The translations under genes and the position numbers were made by a program. Under the pieces are notes generated by a model. That model saw only the letters and a program-made list of their open reading frames with translations, was not told the origin of the DNA and ran no database searches. From positions 234,641 through 298,640 of the forward strand of contig BQMJ01000012.1 of the NCBI GenBank assembly GCA_025991245.1: DNA of 64,000 nucleotides, read 5' to 3'. Of the stretch, positions 10,960 to 23,500 are shown in pieces. Position 1 is the stretch's first letter. Every line of letters starts with the position of its first letter. The stretch comes from Galdieria partita. Taxonomy: Eukaryota; Rhodophyta; Bangiophyceae; Galdieriales; Galdieriaceae.

Positions 10960-11561
10960 ATGTATCTACCAGATGTTAATAGCAAAAGTTTTATCAAACT
11001 ATTACAAGCAAACACATTCTGGTGCAATGCCAAACCAGCATCAAACATCGACTTTGACCACACTCGAAAAATAGACATGGGTTAAGGTTAAGACGGACCG
11101 ATAGAAAGCACAAAAAAAGTATGAGATGCTTACTGGCTGTAAGTGTAAGATTTCAATTTGCAATCTTGGAAATTCCTACTTGGAAGTGAAATTGCAAAGC
11201 TTCAAAAAGATATATTCACACAATGAGACCAATGTGATGATGAATAACGTTACCGATCATGAGGATTTACACCAGCACTTGTTGTTCCTAGATTAGAGTT
11301 GGATCCAACATTACAAGAAAGAAATACAATGTTTTCTAGCTTTTAATTTCACTTCATTAAGGTTACCCAAAACCGATTGGAAAATCGTATGCAGAGGAGT
11401 CGAAAGGGCGAGTAAAACGACTGCAGTTGTCGGAAATAATTCGAAATCATCTGTTGTCTGATTCGGACAAATCATCGTACCTCAATGCTGCTCAGAAAAA
11501 GTTACTTATTTATTCTATCAGAGAATCCAGTGAATTTTATCTTTCTAAGTCTATAAAATAA
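10960..11561 (+). pseudogene. Coding-like relic of an unrecognised spliced gene
   Basis: From ~10,978 to 11,310 one frame is unusually protein-like despite two stops (it includes AQKKYEMLTGCKCKIS). A short stretch in another frame follows. A 66-codon frame then runs to a stop at 11,559-11,561 (KPIGKSYAEESKGRVKRLQL onward), preceded by a pyrimidine-rich AG at 11,360-11,361 that could be a splice acceptor. The last piece, rich in charged helical residues, looks like a terminal exon. No family is recognised. Whether this is a broken gene or a working one with short introns cannot be decided from sequence alone. Confidence 0.3.
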
Positions 11562-12459
11562 AAGATTTGATGATGATGTAGCCATGTTGAATTCGTGTCT
11601 GTATGGGTCTAAATGAATTGTTCCTTATGAGAAGAGAAAAAGTTCTAACAGGCTTCATGACATACAGATAAATCATAATTCCTAAAAGGCACCTTGTGGA
11701 ACCTGCTTGTGGTGAAGTGATAGGAAGCCACTTTGTGTTATAATATAAAATACAATGGGAAATAAACGGTACCCTCTTGAAGAGGAAAGAAATAGCCTTG
11801 TGCCAAAGATATTAGCATGTAATATAAAATCTTCTACGAAGGCGAAACGGAATATCCTGAAATGTACTCCTTCTCAACTTTCCGTATCCAAGTTTCGAAT
11901 ATAGATCGAAACCTACAAAACTTTGTTACACAAACCGAGCGTCAACTCATTGTGAACCAAACTGAGCTTGGTTCATGTAGAACACTAAAGTCGAGGTCTA
12001 CTGCACAGGTTATGGCCAGACTCACTATTCTTTGACTAAATAGCTACATTTTGTCTCTACCACGTTTTCAAATTTTGTTATGCAACTATACCTTACAACT
12101 TGTCGACCTTCCTCTTAACAACCTATCGGGGATACCTATTGATATGTAGTAAACTTAAAAAAGCTCTTAAATTTTCAGCAGCATAATGAAGATAAATTGT
12201 CGTTTTTGTCTTCGAACTTTACATCCAACAATTCATTCGCTTTGTTTCACTACAAAGATCACCTTTTGTTATTCGACAACAATACCTTATTGTTGGTGGT
12301 ACTTCCAAACAAAGCCAACGAGACTGGCCTTGAAACAAATATAAGGGTAGTTCTTTTCTCTAAAGTACGTCTCTCGTAAAGTCTATATTTTATAGAATAC
12401 ATAGAGTGCAAGCCTCGATAATCGTGAATTTTCAGTAGTTCCATAAATTGAACACATAT
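11562..12459. other. Intergenic sequence, no gene recognised
   Basis: Small opposing frames at 12,197-12,444 overlap each other and lack recognisable features. This is probably the 3' flank of the minus-strand glycosyltransferase ending at 12,460. Confidence 0.35.
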
Positions 12460-13290
12460 TTATTCTTGTAGTTTGCAATTACATCCTTTCCCTTCTATCT
12501 TCGGTATTTCAATGGTATCTTTGAATGTCGCAAAATTCATATACTTCTTCATCTCATTTGCAAGTTTCCGGCTAGTGAAATCTCCAGGAAAATGTATGAT
12601 AAAGTCTTCACCTCCAAATTTGGATCCACATGAATCGTCTTGATACGACTGAAGTATACCAGGTGGAATGAGCAAAGTTCTTTTTGCAATAGTTCTATTA
12701 CGACTAATAGTTCTCCACAATGCTGTCTGTTCATGATAATACTCATTACTGTATTCCGTAAAGGTCCAGAGACTTCGTAACAGTTGAATATTGCTCTCAG
12801 TACCACGAAACATCACAACTCCATCATTGATTCCGTTACAATCGACACCAATTATGATGTCAAAACTTTCTTCAAGGAAAAATTCTTCTAGTCTTGTGTC
12901 AAAATTTGTTATTAAAAGATCAAGATCCAAGAAGATAACCCATCGATAACCTTTTGCCAAGATGGCCTCTAGAGCAAGTACCTTTCCCCACATGGCATGC
13001 CAGTTCTCGTCAACAGTACAGTTACACACAAAAAAGTCGTAATTGTGATGTTTTGAGTAAGCTATTTTATTACTCAGGGATAATTTCAAAACTTCCAAGT
13101 CATACTTTCCTTTCAAAGAAGATATTGCTGATAGCAAAGCAATAGGACCCAAGCTAGGACGAGAATAAGGATAGCTTGTCACTTCAAAAGAGGGAAAAAA
13201 TGACCTTGTGAAAAAACCCATAACTATAATCAAACAAAGCAAACTAAGCAGAGTTTGAAGTTTTCTTGGTTGACAAGTTATTCGCCACAT
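12460..13290 (-). CDS. GT34-like (GMA12/MNN10 family) glycosyltransferase
   Basis: 276 residues from ATG 13290; the longer frame starts with GTG. A signal anchor at ~11-27 precedes a GT-A type catalytic domain. YSKHHNYDFF (78-87) matches the conserved start of the fold, WHAMWGKVLAL (97-107) the conserved Trp/Lys helix, and the metal-binding DxD is DLDLL (122-126) after RWVIF. NDGVVMFRGT and the C-terminal GGEDFIIHFPGD fit the acceptor and second metal-histidine regions of this family. Members transfer galactose, mannose or xylose in the Golgi of fungi, plants and algae; the sugar here is unknown. At about 280 residues it is compact, with almost no stem between anchor and catalytic domain. It stands alone between unrelated sequences. 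Confidence 0.8.
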   Translation of the reverse strand: MWRITCQPRKLQTLLSLLCLIIVMGFFTRSFFPSFEVTSYPYSRPSLGPIALLSAISSLKGKYDLEVLKLSLSNKIAYSKHHNYDFFVCNCTVDENWHAMWGKVLALEAILAKGYRWVIFLDLDLLITNFDTRLEEFFLEESFDIIIGVDCNGINDGVVMFRGTESNIQLLRSLWTFTEYSNEYYHEQTALWRTISRNRTIAKRTLLIPPGILQSYQDDSCGSKFGGEDFIIHFPGDFTSRKLANEMKKYMNFATFKDTIEIPKIEGKGCNCKLQE

Positions 13291-14171
13291 CCTAAAATAG
13301 TACTGGAATCTCAACACTAGGACATTCTCCCTGTCGGGAAATTTGGGTCAAATAGATTAAAAATTTACGAAAGTTTGTCGATTATATTAATATATGAATC
13401 CCCTAAGCACTAGTTTGACCAATAGAAAGTGTATGGCAATGTTGTTACCATGGAAATGAAGATGATTGCTGGCAGTGTAGAGAGTATTTGTGAGAAACCA
13501 AAGCAAGATATTGAGGTCCCTTTCATTTGATATTTTCCCAAACCTTTGCTGCTGGTTTGAAATCTTGAAGATTCCCTTCAGGATATCATATATTGCAATT
13601 TTACACGACTTCTGTTATTCAGCTCTATTTAGTTCCAAGGATTTTGGCCTAGAATGCGTCCCTGAATCGTACTGCAAGCGTTTCTAGGAGCATTCTTATA
13701 TTACGATGCCAAATCATATAGACAAGACCCCTCAGAGCACAAAGCATTCATCTAATCCTTTAATTCTTCTCTTTTTTTGACTTTCAAGGTGATGAAATGA
13801 TTCTTAGCGTTTTAGATACTAAGTCAGGTGTCAAGGTTTCATCAGGTTTTGGTAGACAATATAATAATTTAAGTACATTCAATAATAAATAGGTACTTCA
13901 GGAAACCAGAGTCGAAATGAAAGGGATTTCATATATTCATCACAAAAAAGTGTAGAATATTCAAATTCTTGGGTTCTATAAGTGCCATAAGGATTGAAAG
14001 GTCATGCTCTCTTCATTTTTGAGAAAGATTGAAGTAGGATAGAAGCTTCATCTTTTTAGAATAGAGGATTGAAATCCTCTTGATATCTTTCTTGCTCTAC
14101 TCTCGACAGCACATTTAACGAATCTTAAGATCAGAAATGAACGAACAAGAGTTTTATAAAAGATGAAGTCA
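13291..14171. other. Intergenic sequence upstream of the GT34-like gene
   Basis: The side nearest 13,290 should hold the promoter of the minus-strand glycosyltransferase. A 65-codon non-ATG frame at 13,490-13,687 has no recognisable features. Confidence 0.35.
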
Positions 14172-14655
14172 TTATAATGCAAGTACTTTTTCATGAGAAA
14201 AGTGAGAATCCTTTGATATTTGGAACAGTTGTCTATATTTTATCGGAAAGAATATTTGCCACACATTGCTAATTGGTTTTGCTACGCACGGTTGCACGGT
14301 TTCACGCATTATCGTGAAAGTAAATCCTTTGGTTTTGAATTTGTCAGGTTCAACAAAACTTACTGCCAAAAAACTGTTGTTTTTGAGATATTTCGGCTTC
14401 TGTACTTTGACGCGGTACTTATTCACTTCCCAAGACGACTCGAAAGCGATGTTGACAGTACAGGAAATGTTGTTGTCACAACGAGGTTTGGAAATACGTT
14501 CTGCCATTTCTCTTAAGCTTTTGACAACAATAGAAGAGTTCTTAAGCCTTTTTGAAAGTAAAATCAAAGAGCTTCATTTTACTTGGCCTTTGATAGCTTT
14601 TCTAGACTATCCATCAAATCGTTATGAAAGAACCAATGTTGGATACAGGTTTTGA
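14172..14655. other. Overlapping open frames on both strands, coding status unclear
   Basis: Three long frames overlap here: plus 14,266-14,655 (129 codons, begins with TTG), plus 14,220-14,516, and minus 14,172-14,567 (131 codons). The plus frame ending at 14,655 has the more protein-like composition (for example SQRGLEIRSAISLKLL, then FTWPLIAFLDYPSNRYE). A neighbouring plus frame (IFGTVVYILSERIFATHC) runs into it with a frame change near 14,268. A broken plus-strand gene is the likeliest reading. No family is recognised. Confidence 0.25.
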
Positions 14656-15849
14656 AGGTAATTTGTTTCTGTTGAATGAAAAGTAAGATCAAAATTTCCA
14701 AGAATACTAGACGAGACTATGAAATACCCGAGTGTAGTAAACAATACACTTCATTTATGTTGCTGAAGAAACAGCGATCTGTTTGTATTGTTGACTTGTA
14801 CATGTCCAAAAATTAAGATTTCTATCGAAGAATTCACGTATAGCGTGTAAAGAAATCTCTATTACTTGGATCAAGCTACTTTTTAAGTTTTCACTTCAAG
14901 TTTACAAGATTCCTTTGCATTCGAAAAACAGGTTGGTCATGTTTAAATTAGTTGGCAATTGTTTCCCGATTTTGAAAGAACTGAAAAAAAATGATTCCTA
15001 TTGAATATTCAAAGACGCTAAGCATTTGCTCGAAGTTGCAGCTATTATCTCATTCCCTGGGGCAACGGAGTTTCCATGGATGTTGAGCGAGGTATCTATC
15101 CTTTGGTTGTCATGTTCTGACAGACATCGCCTCTGACACATAAGAGATACTGATTGTTCTTACATACGCAACGTACGACCTACTGTAAAATTCTCTTCTC
15201 ACTCGCATTTCTTGTTCATTTGATAATTATTTTGTCAGACTTCTTAGGTTTTGCACGGTAAATGAACCACGAAAGATGGAAAAGAGGATTGAAATGGCAC
15301 TTTATATGCATCCTTGCTAGATAGAGACATACGGTCTGTGAAAAAAATGTGAATAATAGGAAACATTTCTTTATTAGCAACTGTCATGAAGAGAATGATC
15401 AACAGAGAGATTGCAACTTACAAAGAAAAGAACTAAAAGTGTCAATGAAAACTTTTGGAACAGAAAACTAGTCAACTGAAGCAAAATTCTGAAAGTAAAT
15501 GAGTTGATCTGGTCCAATTTTACCTTTCAAAGTAGCTTCCTTTAGCAACTAAAGATGGTCTTTCAAAGCATGTTTCTCTAAAAGACCTCTCTCTCTACGT
15601 GCTCCGGACGACCAATATCATGATGACGACCTCTGTGGATTATTTTATCGCACTCATTCTCAACATGAAGGCTTCATAACAGCCATGTCGAAAAATATTT
15701 GTCGCAAGCATAACAAGAACAGATTAAAAAGTCAAATTCAAAGAATACAAAAAACCGAGAACAGCGGTAAAGTAAGGAAAAGAATTTGAACATTGTAGGT
15801 TTTGGTCGGTAGTATAGTGTTAGGAAAAAGTCTTGACTAAAGACTCTGT
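14656..15849. other. Intergenic sequence, no gene recognised
   Basis: No frame, RNA gene or repeat was recognised over about 1.2 kb. Confidence 0.3.
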
Positions 15850-16255
15850 GAGTTTGCAGTGGGAAGAAAGGGTCTCATAGATTGCCTCATTCACCTTATA
15901 ATTGGTATCATTCAATGATACGTCATTTTCTTCCATACGAACTACAAATTCATAGTAGACTACTGAAGACTGTTCTATGCTTCACTTTAGTAATCAGATT
16001 ATATTTGTTCAAGGGCATCTTAGGGGCAAAGGCATGACCAGAAGGCTTTGGATTATGCGCTGTCATATCTGCTAGTTTTCGTGTATAGCGCCACTAGTGC
16101 CGCACAGAATTCAACAGTGGTACAGAATGAATGTTCTTTCGTCTCAAATAAATTGCATTTGTTATTTCTGTTTAAGCCGTCATGCTAAGGTTTGTTTGGA
16201 TACCGAGCTGCTCTATAGATTCAATCGAATTTCTCTTGTGATCTTTGAGGCAAAA
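15850..16255 (+). pseudogene. Heavily eroded 3' end of a Hint gene
   Basis: Nucleotide similarity to the end of the Hint gene at 3,254-4,465 and its downstream flank is visible in order: the AFAPYRWYYSTIGHF region (~15,880-15,935), the final codons GAKA plus stop (near 16,025-16,036), and then the downstream sequence matching 4,480-4,700. Stops and indels destroy the frame, and the signal peptide, ectodomain and most of the Hint domain are missing. This is the fourth and most worn Hint-related copy in the window. Confidence 0.7.
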
Positions 16256-17985
16256 TAGTGACTAATTTATTAGACAAAGAATTTGAGCTCAGGAGTTGGA
16301 TCTATAAAATTGCAATGTGACCAAAGGTTAATAGAATACTCTAAACCAAGAGGAATAGCAGCCCCGCACAAGACAAAATCAAATGAGCAATGGAACGATA
16401 GTAGGAATTCCCAGAATATCTTAAGAAACCAAACAATGTCGATTTCACCTTTGACGAGTTCGTGTTTTAAATAGGAAACATGTATCATTGGTTCAAATTC
16501 TTTTTTAGGGGCTTGCATAAAGGTGGGAGCAACACCTCAATCAGAAATAAAGTAGAGAACGAATAGGAGCAGCCGCCAAAGGTAACGAGCCTTTGCGCGT
16601 ATGAAGAGATAAATTCGCAGTCCATGATGATTGGAAGTTTTTTGAGTGGTTGCTTTATTTCATACTAATTGCTCAACGAGGAAGATTTATCCATCGTTGT
16701 TACGCTCTATCCATTTCACTGTAATCCATCTGCTTATTTATTGAGAAGGAGATATTGTTCTTCAAAGTTCCTTCTAAAGGAGCACCCGAAGAACATTAGA
16801 CAATGTAAGGATAAGAGAGCAAGACTTTAAGTACCCTAGTGTCTTTTTTCAAGGAACAGTCAAATGTTTATTTCAATATACAATTTCAAATAAATCGACA
16901 AAAAAATGACCATTCTTAGGACACTCCGATAATGAAGAGGATACTAAAAATATTCACACATTTTTTCTGTCCTTGTCGATTGTGTACTACGCCATGTCCT
17001 ACAGGGCCAAGGCTCGACGACAAGAACTCTCGTAAACAGATTTATCAACGAGTTCATGAACTTGGTGTTGTTACTATAGAATCAGCAACACATGGTGACA
17101 GGATAACCCTACAATTGTGCTGCAATTTTGTTTTAAATACTCAGCATGTCATATTATGGCAAAGTCCTTTCAACGCCCTAATGATACTCCAAACTTGGAA
17201 ATCTGATTGATTTAATGGTCTATCCTAGTTTACCAGCCATATTCAAAAAGGTTTTGGAAATATATATCAGTGTTTCAATTTACATCGGTTTCAATTGAAT
17301 AATAGAATTCTATATTTTCATATACCTGACAGTTGTTTCTCTGTAATCGGAATCTCTATATTCAAGCGGCAATCGCTACTTCGGAATCATGCAAATATTC
17401 ACGATATCAACTTTGTAGCAACTCATCAAGAGATGTCTGCATGAAGCCCTCATCGTAGACTATTTAATCATATCCATGTCAAGCTAGAGTTAATGAACTC
17501 TCAACATCAGACTTTCAGCTTGTTTGAAAAGAAAATTCCAAAATTTGACTAGCTTGTAGGCAACAGTTGAGTTGTACTACTTTATTAGCACAGGACACTC
17601 CAATAAGAACTTTTTTGAACTAATTCTTAGCCTCTCAGTTCAGAGATGGAAGAAGGAGTAAGGGCCAGATATTCTTTGACAAACAGGCAAATATGATCTA
17701 CTGTTGTGATATTATGGACAGCAGGCTACACTTGATTGTCTGCTGAGTCACATTTTACGCGACACTGACTTGTTGATGATATATTACTCGTAGCTTCAGA
17801 GTCTTCGCAGTTCAGGACAGTAAGAAGTTATATTGAGATTCTTTTTGTCAAAGTAGTCTTCGAGACATCCTCAAACACTTCGCTGAAGCATTTTGTATCT
17901 TTATTAAAAAAGTTATGAACTCTATGAGTAGTTTAAAAACTCTATGGATGTAAGAATTATAAAATTTGAAAGGGTTTCCCAATAT
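16256..17985. other. Intergenic sequence with one small ATG frame
   Basis: Plus-strand 16,932-17,210 is a 92-codon ATG frame with a cysteine-rich start (FFCPCRLCTTPC); a minus-strand ATG frame lies at 16,270-16,518. Neither resembles a known protein. No other feature is seen between the Hint relic and the HtrL-like gene. Confidence 0.3.
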
Positions 17986-18933
17986 TCAGCAGTCGAGACT
18001 GTCTGACACGAAAGGAAACAGACTGCCCTGTTTCTTATAAAGCTCTTTAGTCGAATCATGCAACAGATATCGAAAACGAAACCAAACATCTCCAAACTCT
18101 GGAGGAGCCTTGTATGCATGAAAAAAGAAAAAAGTATCATCTATAATAGCATTGAAAAGAGTTTGATCTTTTCCTACAAAATAGCCTTGAGATAACCAAA
18201 AATCATGTAGGGAATAAAACTTGTCAGCAAATAGCTCAGCTCCTATTCTATCCACAACAAAGAACCCTCCCTCCACAAAGTCTATTCGATATGCTGGTTC
18301 ATCCCCCAAAGTTTGCTTATGAAAGCTTTGACAAGTAAATTCACTTGGTTTCGTTACTAATCCTACTAATATATGCTTCGAAGGATAAGTTTTAAATAGC
18401 TGATCAACGGCTTTGTTATCAGGCCAGTTGGAAAACGAAGTGTTGTCACGCCAAGCACCAAAGTCTACCCAAGCAAAGTACTTGGTATTGTAAAAGTCAT
18501 TCTTCTTTGCAAAGGCAACCATTGCAGCTTTACTATTCCAAACTGCATACATTTCTGGAGAGTGGATATTCTTCTCTGGATCAAGCAACCACAAATCTTC
18601 ATATTTTGTTTTGAAACTCTCTAGCTTAAAATTCCAGATATTCGACAGAACTATATATTTGACTTTCTTTTGAGGCCAAATATCTTTCAGAAAAGATATC
18701 GATTGTTGATCGCAGAACACAACAAGAGGAGATGTTACGGTATCCGTCAATTTGGCTCCCCAACTTTTGAAATCTTCTCGACTATGCTTTGACTTGTTTA
18801 ATAAGAATATAGAAGTAACTATGGTAGTTTCAGGAAGAATACGTTCTTGTCTTGGGTACAAGATAAGCATGAGAGTTGCTACTGTGAGGAAAACAGCTAC
18901 AAAAGTGAGGTAAGCCACCGCCGATTTGAACAT
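17986..18933 (-). CDS. HtrL/YibB-family type II membrane protein
   Basis: 315 residues from ATG 18933; the longer frame begins with TTG. An N-terminal hydrophobic segment (~5-26) anchors a domain whose ordered motifs match the HtrL/YibB family, known mainly from bacterial surface-polysaccharide loci and some eukaryotes: TTIVTSIFLL with a following FKSW, PLVVFCDQ, NSKAAMVAFAKKN, YFAWVDFGAWR (D-F-G as the DxD-like core), FVEGGFFVVD and GKDQTLFNAI. The family is thought to be glycosyltransferase-like; no reaction is firmly assigned. With a signal anchor it would act in the Golgi lumen. It sits alone, like the other enzyme genes here. Patchy eukaryotic occurrence makes old horizontal transfer possible, but the sequence itself shows no foreign signature. 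Confidence 0.8.
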   Translation of the reverse strand: MFKSAVAYLTFVAVFLTVATLMLILYPRQERILPETTIVTSIFLLNKSKHSREDFKSWGAKLTDTVTSPLVVFCDQQSISFLKDIWPQKKVKYIVLSNIWNFKLESFKTKYEDLWLLDPEKNIHSPEMYAVWNSKAAMVAFAKKNDFYNTKYFAWVDFGAWRDNTSFSNWPDNKAVDQLFKTYPSKHILVGLVTKPSEFTCQSFHKQTLGDEPAYRIDFVEGGFFVVDRIGAELFADKFYSLHDFWLSQGYFVGKDQTLFNAIIDDTFFFFHAYKAPPEFGDVWFRFRYLLHDSTKELYKKQGSLFPFVSDSLDC

Positions 18934-20500
18934 CTTGAAAATTGAGTGGGGTAGCAAGTCAACAAAACCGAAGATTATGAGGTGTACAAAGCTTGAAGCT
19001 AGCTAAATCTTTTAAAGTGCTTTTGAGAAAGAAAGTTTTATCCATGGTGTTGTTAAATAATACCAAACAGTGAAATTGTTGCTATTTTATTGCACGATGC
19101 AACGTATTGTCGTAAAGAAAGAGCACTCATACGAGGAACTTATGTTCTTCTCCTTTTGTTATAGCAAACTTTTTTCACATACTTTTCATCCTATGATAAC
19201 AAATAGCCTTTTCGAAGCTTAACAGATTGTTCATTGTTAAGTGGAAATTGGAGTCGCTGAAGGTTTGTTACATCGTTTCTCAAAACCCAACTCTTCTCGG
19301 AAGTCAAATGGTTCAATTCTGCAGAGTTAATTGTGAAGTTGACGTTTCTAGTTACAGAACAACTGTATGACCTTCGCAATAACCAAAAGCAGATAGGATT
19401 TGAAACAAGTAGTCTCAAATACCGTTTGACAACAGTTTCGCTCCGCATATGTTTGATATTACGACAAAGCCACGTTCTGTCGTTAATTATTCAGACTTTT
19501 GGGGAAGTTTGGCGAGATAGCTTTGGCGTCTAGTTCTTCAGACGTCCATATTAAGAAAGAATCGTTGAGAGCTCTGTATCCTTATAGTATTTCACAAATA
19601 TTTTCTAGTGTCTGCTGAAACGCAACCTGTCGGTTGCGTTATCAAAATCAATGCACGCTTAGAGTCTTGCTCCATAATTTGAGAACAATCAGGTTCATCA
19701 GAAATGTTTAAACTTGTTGCTTTGTCTATGCTCATATCAATCACTCTTTAAGTTTAATATAGAAAAAGCAAAATTTTCCCGTTGTGAAAACATGACCAAA
19801 GCGTTTTCTTTGACAATTGATTGGCAGGTCAACGTTACTTTTCCGCTAAAGAAGTGCTTACTTTCAAGACACTTTTTTAAAAAATGCATCTGTTTGGAGA
19901 CCTTTGATTTTTTCCAACAGACAGTGTGATAAGTTCCTTTCACTATTTGCACCCAATAAAGCGCAAGTGCTAAAGTCAAAATATTTTTAAAAATGGAGTC
20001 AGCTCAATCATTCTCTCCGAACCTTACTATGAATGAAACGGAAATAAAGCTCCGCTTTTATTCTTGTGACCTCTTTTTCGTAAGTAGTAGTGGCCGTCTG
20101 TTGACTTTCAATACGAATAGCATCCGAGGTACATCATAGTCGAACTTCTGCGAGAGACTGATAACTCTTCAACTACGTAGGAAAAGTCTTATCGGACATG
20201 AATGACTTTGATAGGGAAATTCGGCATTCGTGATATAGTGGCTATTCGGTAAGATTTTTGTTATTATTTATTGAGATGACTCAGTCTCATTTTTCTGTAA
20301 AAAATCAGTAGAAACCATTTTACTATCTGAAAATTATTGTGCAAGTTTTTTCAGTAGAAGAACGAACATTTCAGAAGTGATATTTTCAAATGGCTTCTTG
20401 TGCAACTGTATAATACATTCTCCTGTACGATCGAAAATTTTCTTCTGCACATATCTGGTGGAAACTAGTCTTTTTTCTGATTTTCGTCGCTGCAAAATGA
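18934..20500. other. Intergenic sequence upstream of the HtrL/YibB-like gene
   Basis: The first few hundred bases should contain the promoter of the minus-strand gene. A minus-strand 85-codon ATG frame at 19,191-19,448 and overlapping frames at 19,714-19,979 are unremarkable. No RNA gene or repeat was recognised. Confidence 0.3.
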
Positions 20501-23500
20501 ATTCCAATCTTCGTTGAACAATGCGACCTTCTTTGCTCTCATTTTAGGCCAGTATAATCACTCGTTGACTTCTGCTTTAAAAGTGACTTGTTTGCTACAT
20601 GAAATTTTTGTTTCTTCTTAGATCGTTTCTTTTGAATTCTTTTTATTTGAAACTCTTAGTTAGTTATACCCTACAATCGAAATTCTCTTTCTTCCTATTT
20701 TATATAAAGAACTTTGAGTTTCGCTTTCATATTTATCTAGCGTTGAAATCGATACTTGGTTAACAATAATTAAAAGAACCTCTCCTACAGAGGTACATAT
20801 TCATTTCTACGTTTTAATAGGGAACAAGAGCCAGATTGAGACTAAACGTCTGATTACTGGCACAATTTGGAATATTGTGATATTTGCACAGTTACAAGCT
20901 CTACTCGTAGCTGTTCTGGTGTGCTCGCGAAATGGCCTAAGAATTTTCTCTATATCGACTCGAGATTGGAAAAATACACAATAGACGACTTTCAATCGAT
21001 CGTTGGTATTTCCTCAACTTTTCAAGGAAAAAACAGAGTATATAAAAGGAGAGTTTGGTAAGCTCTATTCTTTTTCTCCTTCGTTGGTGTCAATTTCTAC
21101 TACTGATTCTTTTTTATATTTGCAAGTAGAATTCTAGCCATTTTGAGACGGCTAAAGCTCATTTTTGGTTAATCTTGAAAATGTTTATAATGAAATAGGA
21201 AAACATTTTTGTAGATACAAAATATTTTCTATAGCTTTTTTACACAAATATCTGGCTTGAAAAAAGATTTCAAAAAATTGTTTCAATCTTGTCGAGAAAA
21301 GGCTAGCAGAACAAGACACCATGAAACCAAAAGATAATAAAGTGAGGGAAAGAATCAATAACCCTCATGTGAACTCAAATAACTTCTTACTGCGTTTCCC
21401 AACGACCATCTTTGATCCTAATTCAGCCTAGTAAAATCTGCGATGCGGCAAGGTTTTCAATTGCAACACAATCTACTAATCTTCTATCTAGTATCTGTTA
21501 CAATCGTTTTCATAGACATTACTTTTCTAATTTAGTAGCTTCTAAAGAATCGAGGTTTCTTTGTAAAATTGCATTTCTTCTTTATGATTGTGTATAGTTT
21601 TTGAATGCATAGTTCTCCCTAGAGGATGCTTAGGTGTTTTTCATGTCAATTTTTTCCTCTTTCCGACAACTTGAATGATTTCAGCATTGTGCACTATAGA
21701 TAAGTTTATGGCTTTAATGTATTTTATTCTGAACTTTTTGGCGTGGCCCATTTTAGTATGTTTTCTTAGTATTTTTATTCGCCACTTATATAAAAATTCG
21801 TAAACCTCTTTTCTTCTCCTGGACTTCCTGTAATTTACCAATTTGATTGTGTTTGTTCTTCTTTTAGCCCAATGCAGTTAGTAGTTTGTCGCACTTTGTT
21901 TTTTAACTGATGTAGTTGCTACAAGAAATTCTTGTTTTTCCTTCCTTTTTTCAACTGAAATTTTCTATTTGAAACTCTCACAAGTACACATGTTGTCTTC
22001 AAAGTAGAAGTTTCTGTGTTACATTTTTATAACAAAAGGAAAGCCTTTCTTCTCACTTGTCTTACTCATCTATTTATTGTTTCAATTGATACTGGGTTGT
22101 TTGAAACTTTCCTTTTAAGAGGCGATGAGAGAATTTTCTTTCTTGCTCTGTCTACCATGAATAATTCTGATTGATTGATTTGTAAAATTTGAATTGTCAA
22201 ATCTAGTCTTTACTTTTTCTTAAGAATTCGTGTCGCTTCTTTGGAATCTCTCTATTTACACGTTTGTGAAATATTGAGTTTCTCTCTCCTCCAAAATTGG
22301 GTTAGAACATATCCAACCCAAGATTCTATTTCTTAGCTATTATCAATTGTATTTTTATTTTTACAAAGAGTTGTTTGTTATACTGTATATTGCAGTTTGG
22401 TGTTTGTCTTTCTTTGTTGGCTAAACGTCTTTATTGTTTGTATAGAGATGATTAGTTAATTTGTCTATAGAAGAAATTTCGTGTCTTGTACTTTTTTTAT
22501 TGCCAATTGTATAGAGCAATTTGTTGCCTTTCCAGACACTTTTCATCATTGAAAAACCAAAGTTTGGCTAGAGTTCTTCTTTTATGCATAACTAACAACG
22601 AAATTCAGCGTATATTAATTCAAGGTACCGTAGATTTCTACGTGAGTAAAATTTTAGCAATGACATCCACCAGTGCGAAAGTGGAAAGTTCAAGTAACGA
22701 GAGGTATCGAGAATAAAATATTAATTTCTTATTCAATTTTGCTTTGTAGCTAGGTAGATCCTGGAATATCTTGTAAATATATGAACGTTGCTTTATGGAA
22801 CAATTCAATGTGCCTAAAGAATGGCTGCTTAAATGCATTCTGCCGAACAACAATTTTATAAATTTTTCTTTAGTCGCTCTTCTCAGCCCTTTTATAGGGC
22901 TGTACATTACAGCTGATGGCGATTTCCCCAATAGAACGACAAGGTTATTTAAGTACCAACAGTGATACTATTCAAACAATAACCCTTCCAAAAATGTCTC
23001 ACAAACGGTCAACTTATGGGTGTTTATAGACTTGAGATTGCAAAAAAATACGGTAGCTATTCTAAACTTACACACTATTGAAGAGTCTTGAACCCTCTCC
23101 TTTGTGAAAGACACAGTCTTTTTCTCCCAAGTCTTGTTTCGAATTTGAACAACGCAGATTGTGGTTTTGGGCACTTCTGCATCCTTCAGATGACCTCGTC
23201 AAATTAAGGTTAGCAAAGGATGACACAAAGATGCTTCAAATTCTATGTAAAAACTCCGTTCACGTCGGTTTTCGAAACAAGGACTCACAGTTGAATTGCG
23301 CAGTTCAGTTGTTTCCGGCTAATGTCCCCTCTCCAGTTGGACAATAGATTCTCAATAGACAAGAACTGACGATCAAAAGAATCGGTTTTGTGAAGAACTG
23401 AAGAGAATCAACTCACAATCTTCTTTAAATGTTACAGAAGATCTTGGTGATTGTTGCACAAGGGAAAGCCCTCAACACCTGTTCACAACAACAGTTAGGG

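Noticed and set aside
11100-11310. Possible MADS-box relic (AQKKYEMLTGCKCKIS resembles the MADS helix-strand region)
   Set aside because: The preceding basic R-x-T-F-S-K-R part is absent, so the resemblance is too short to name a family.
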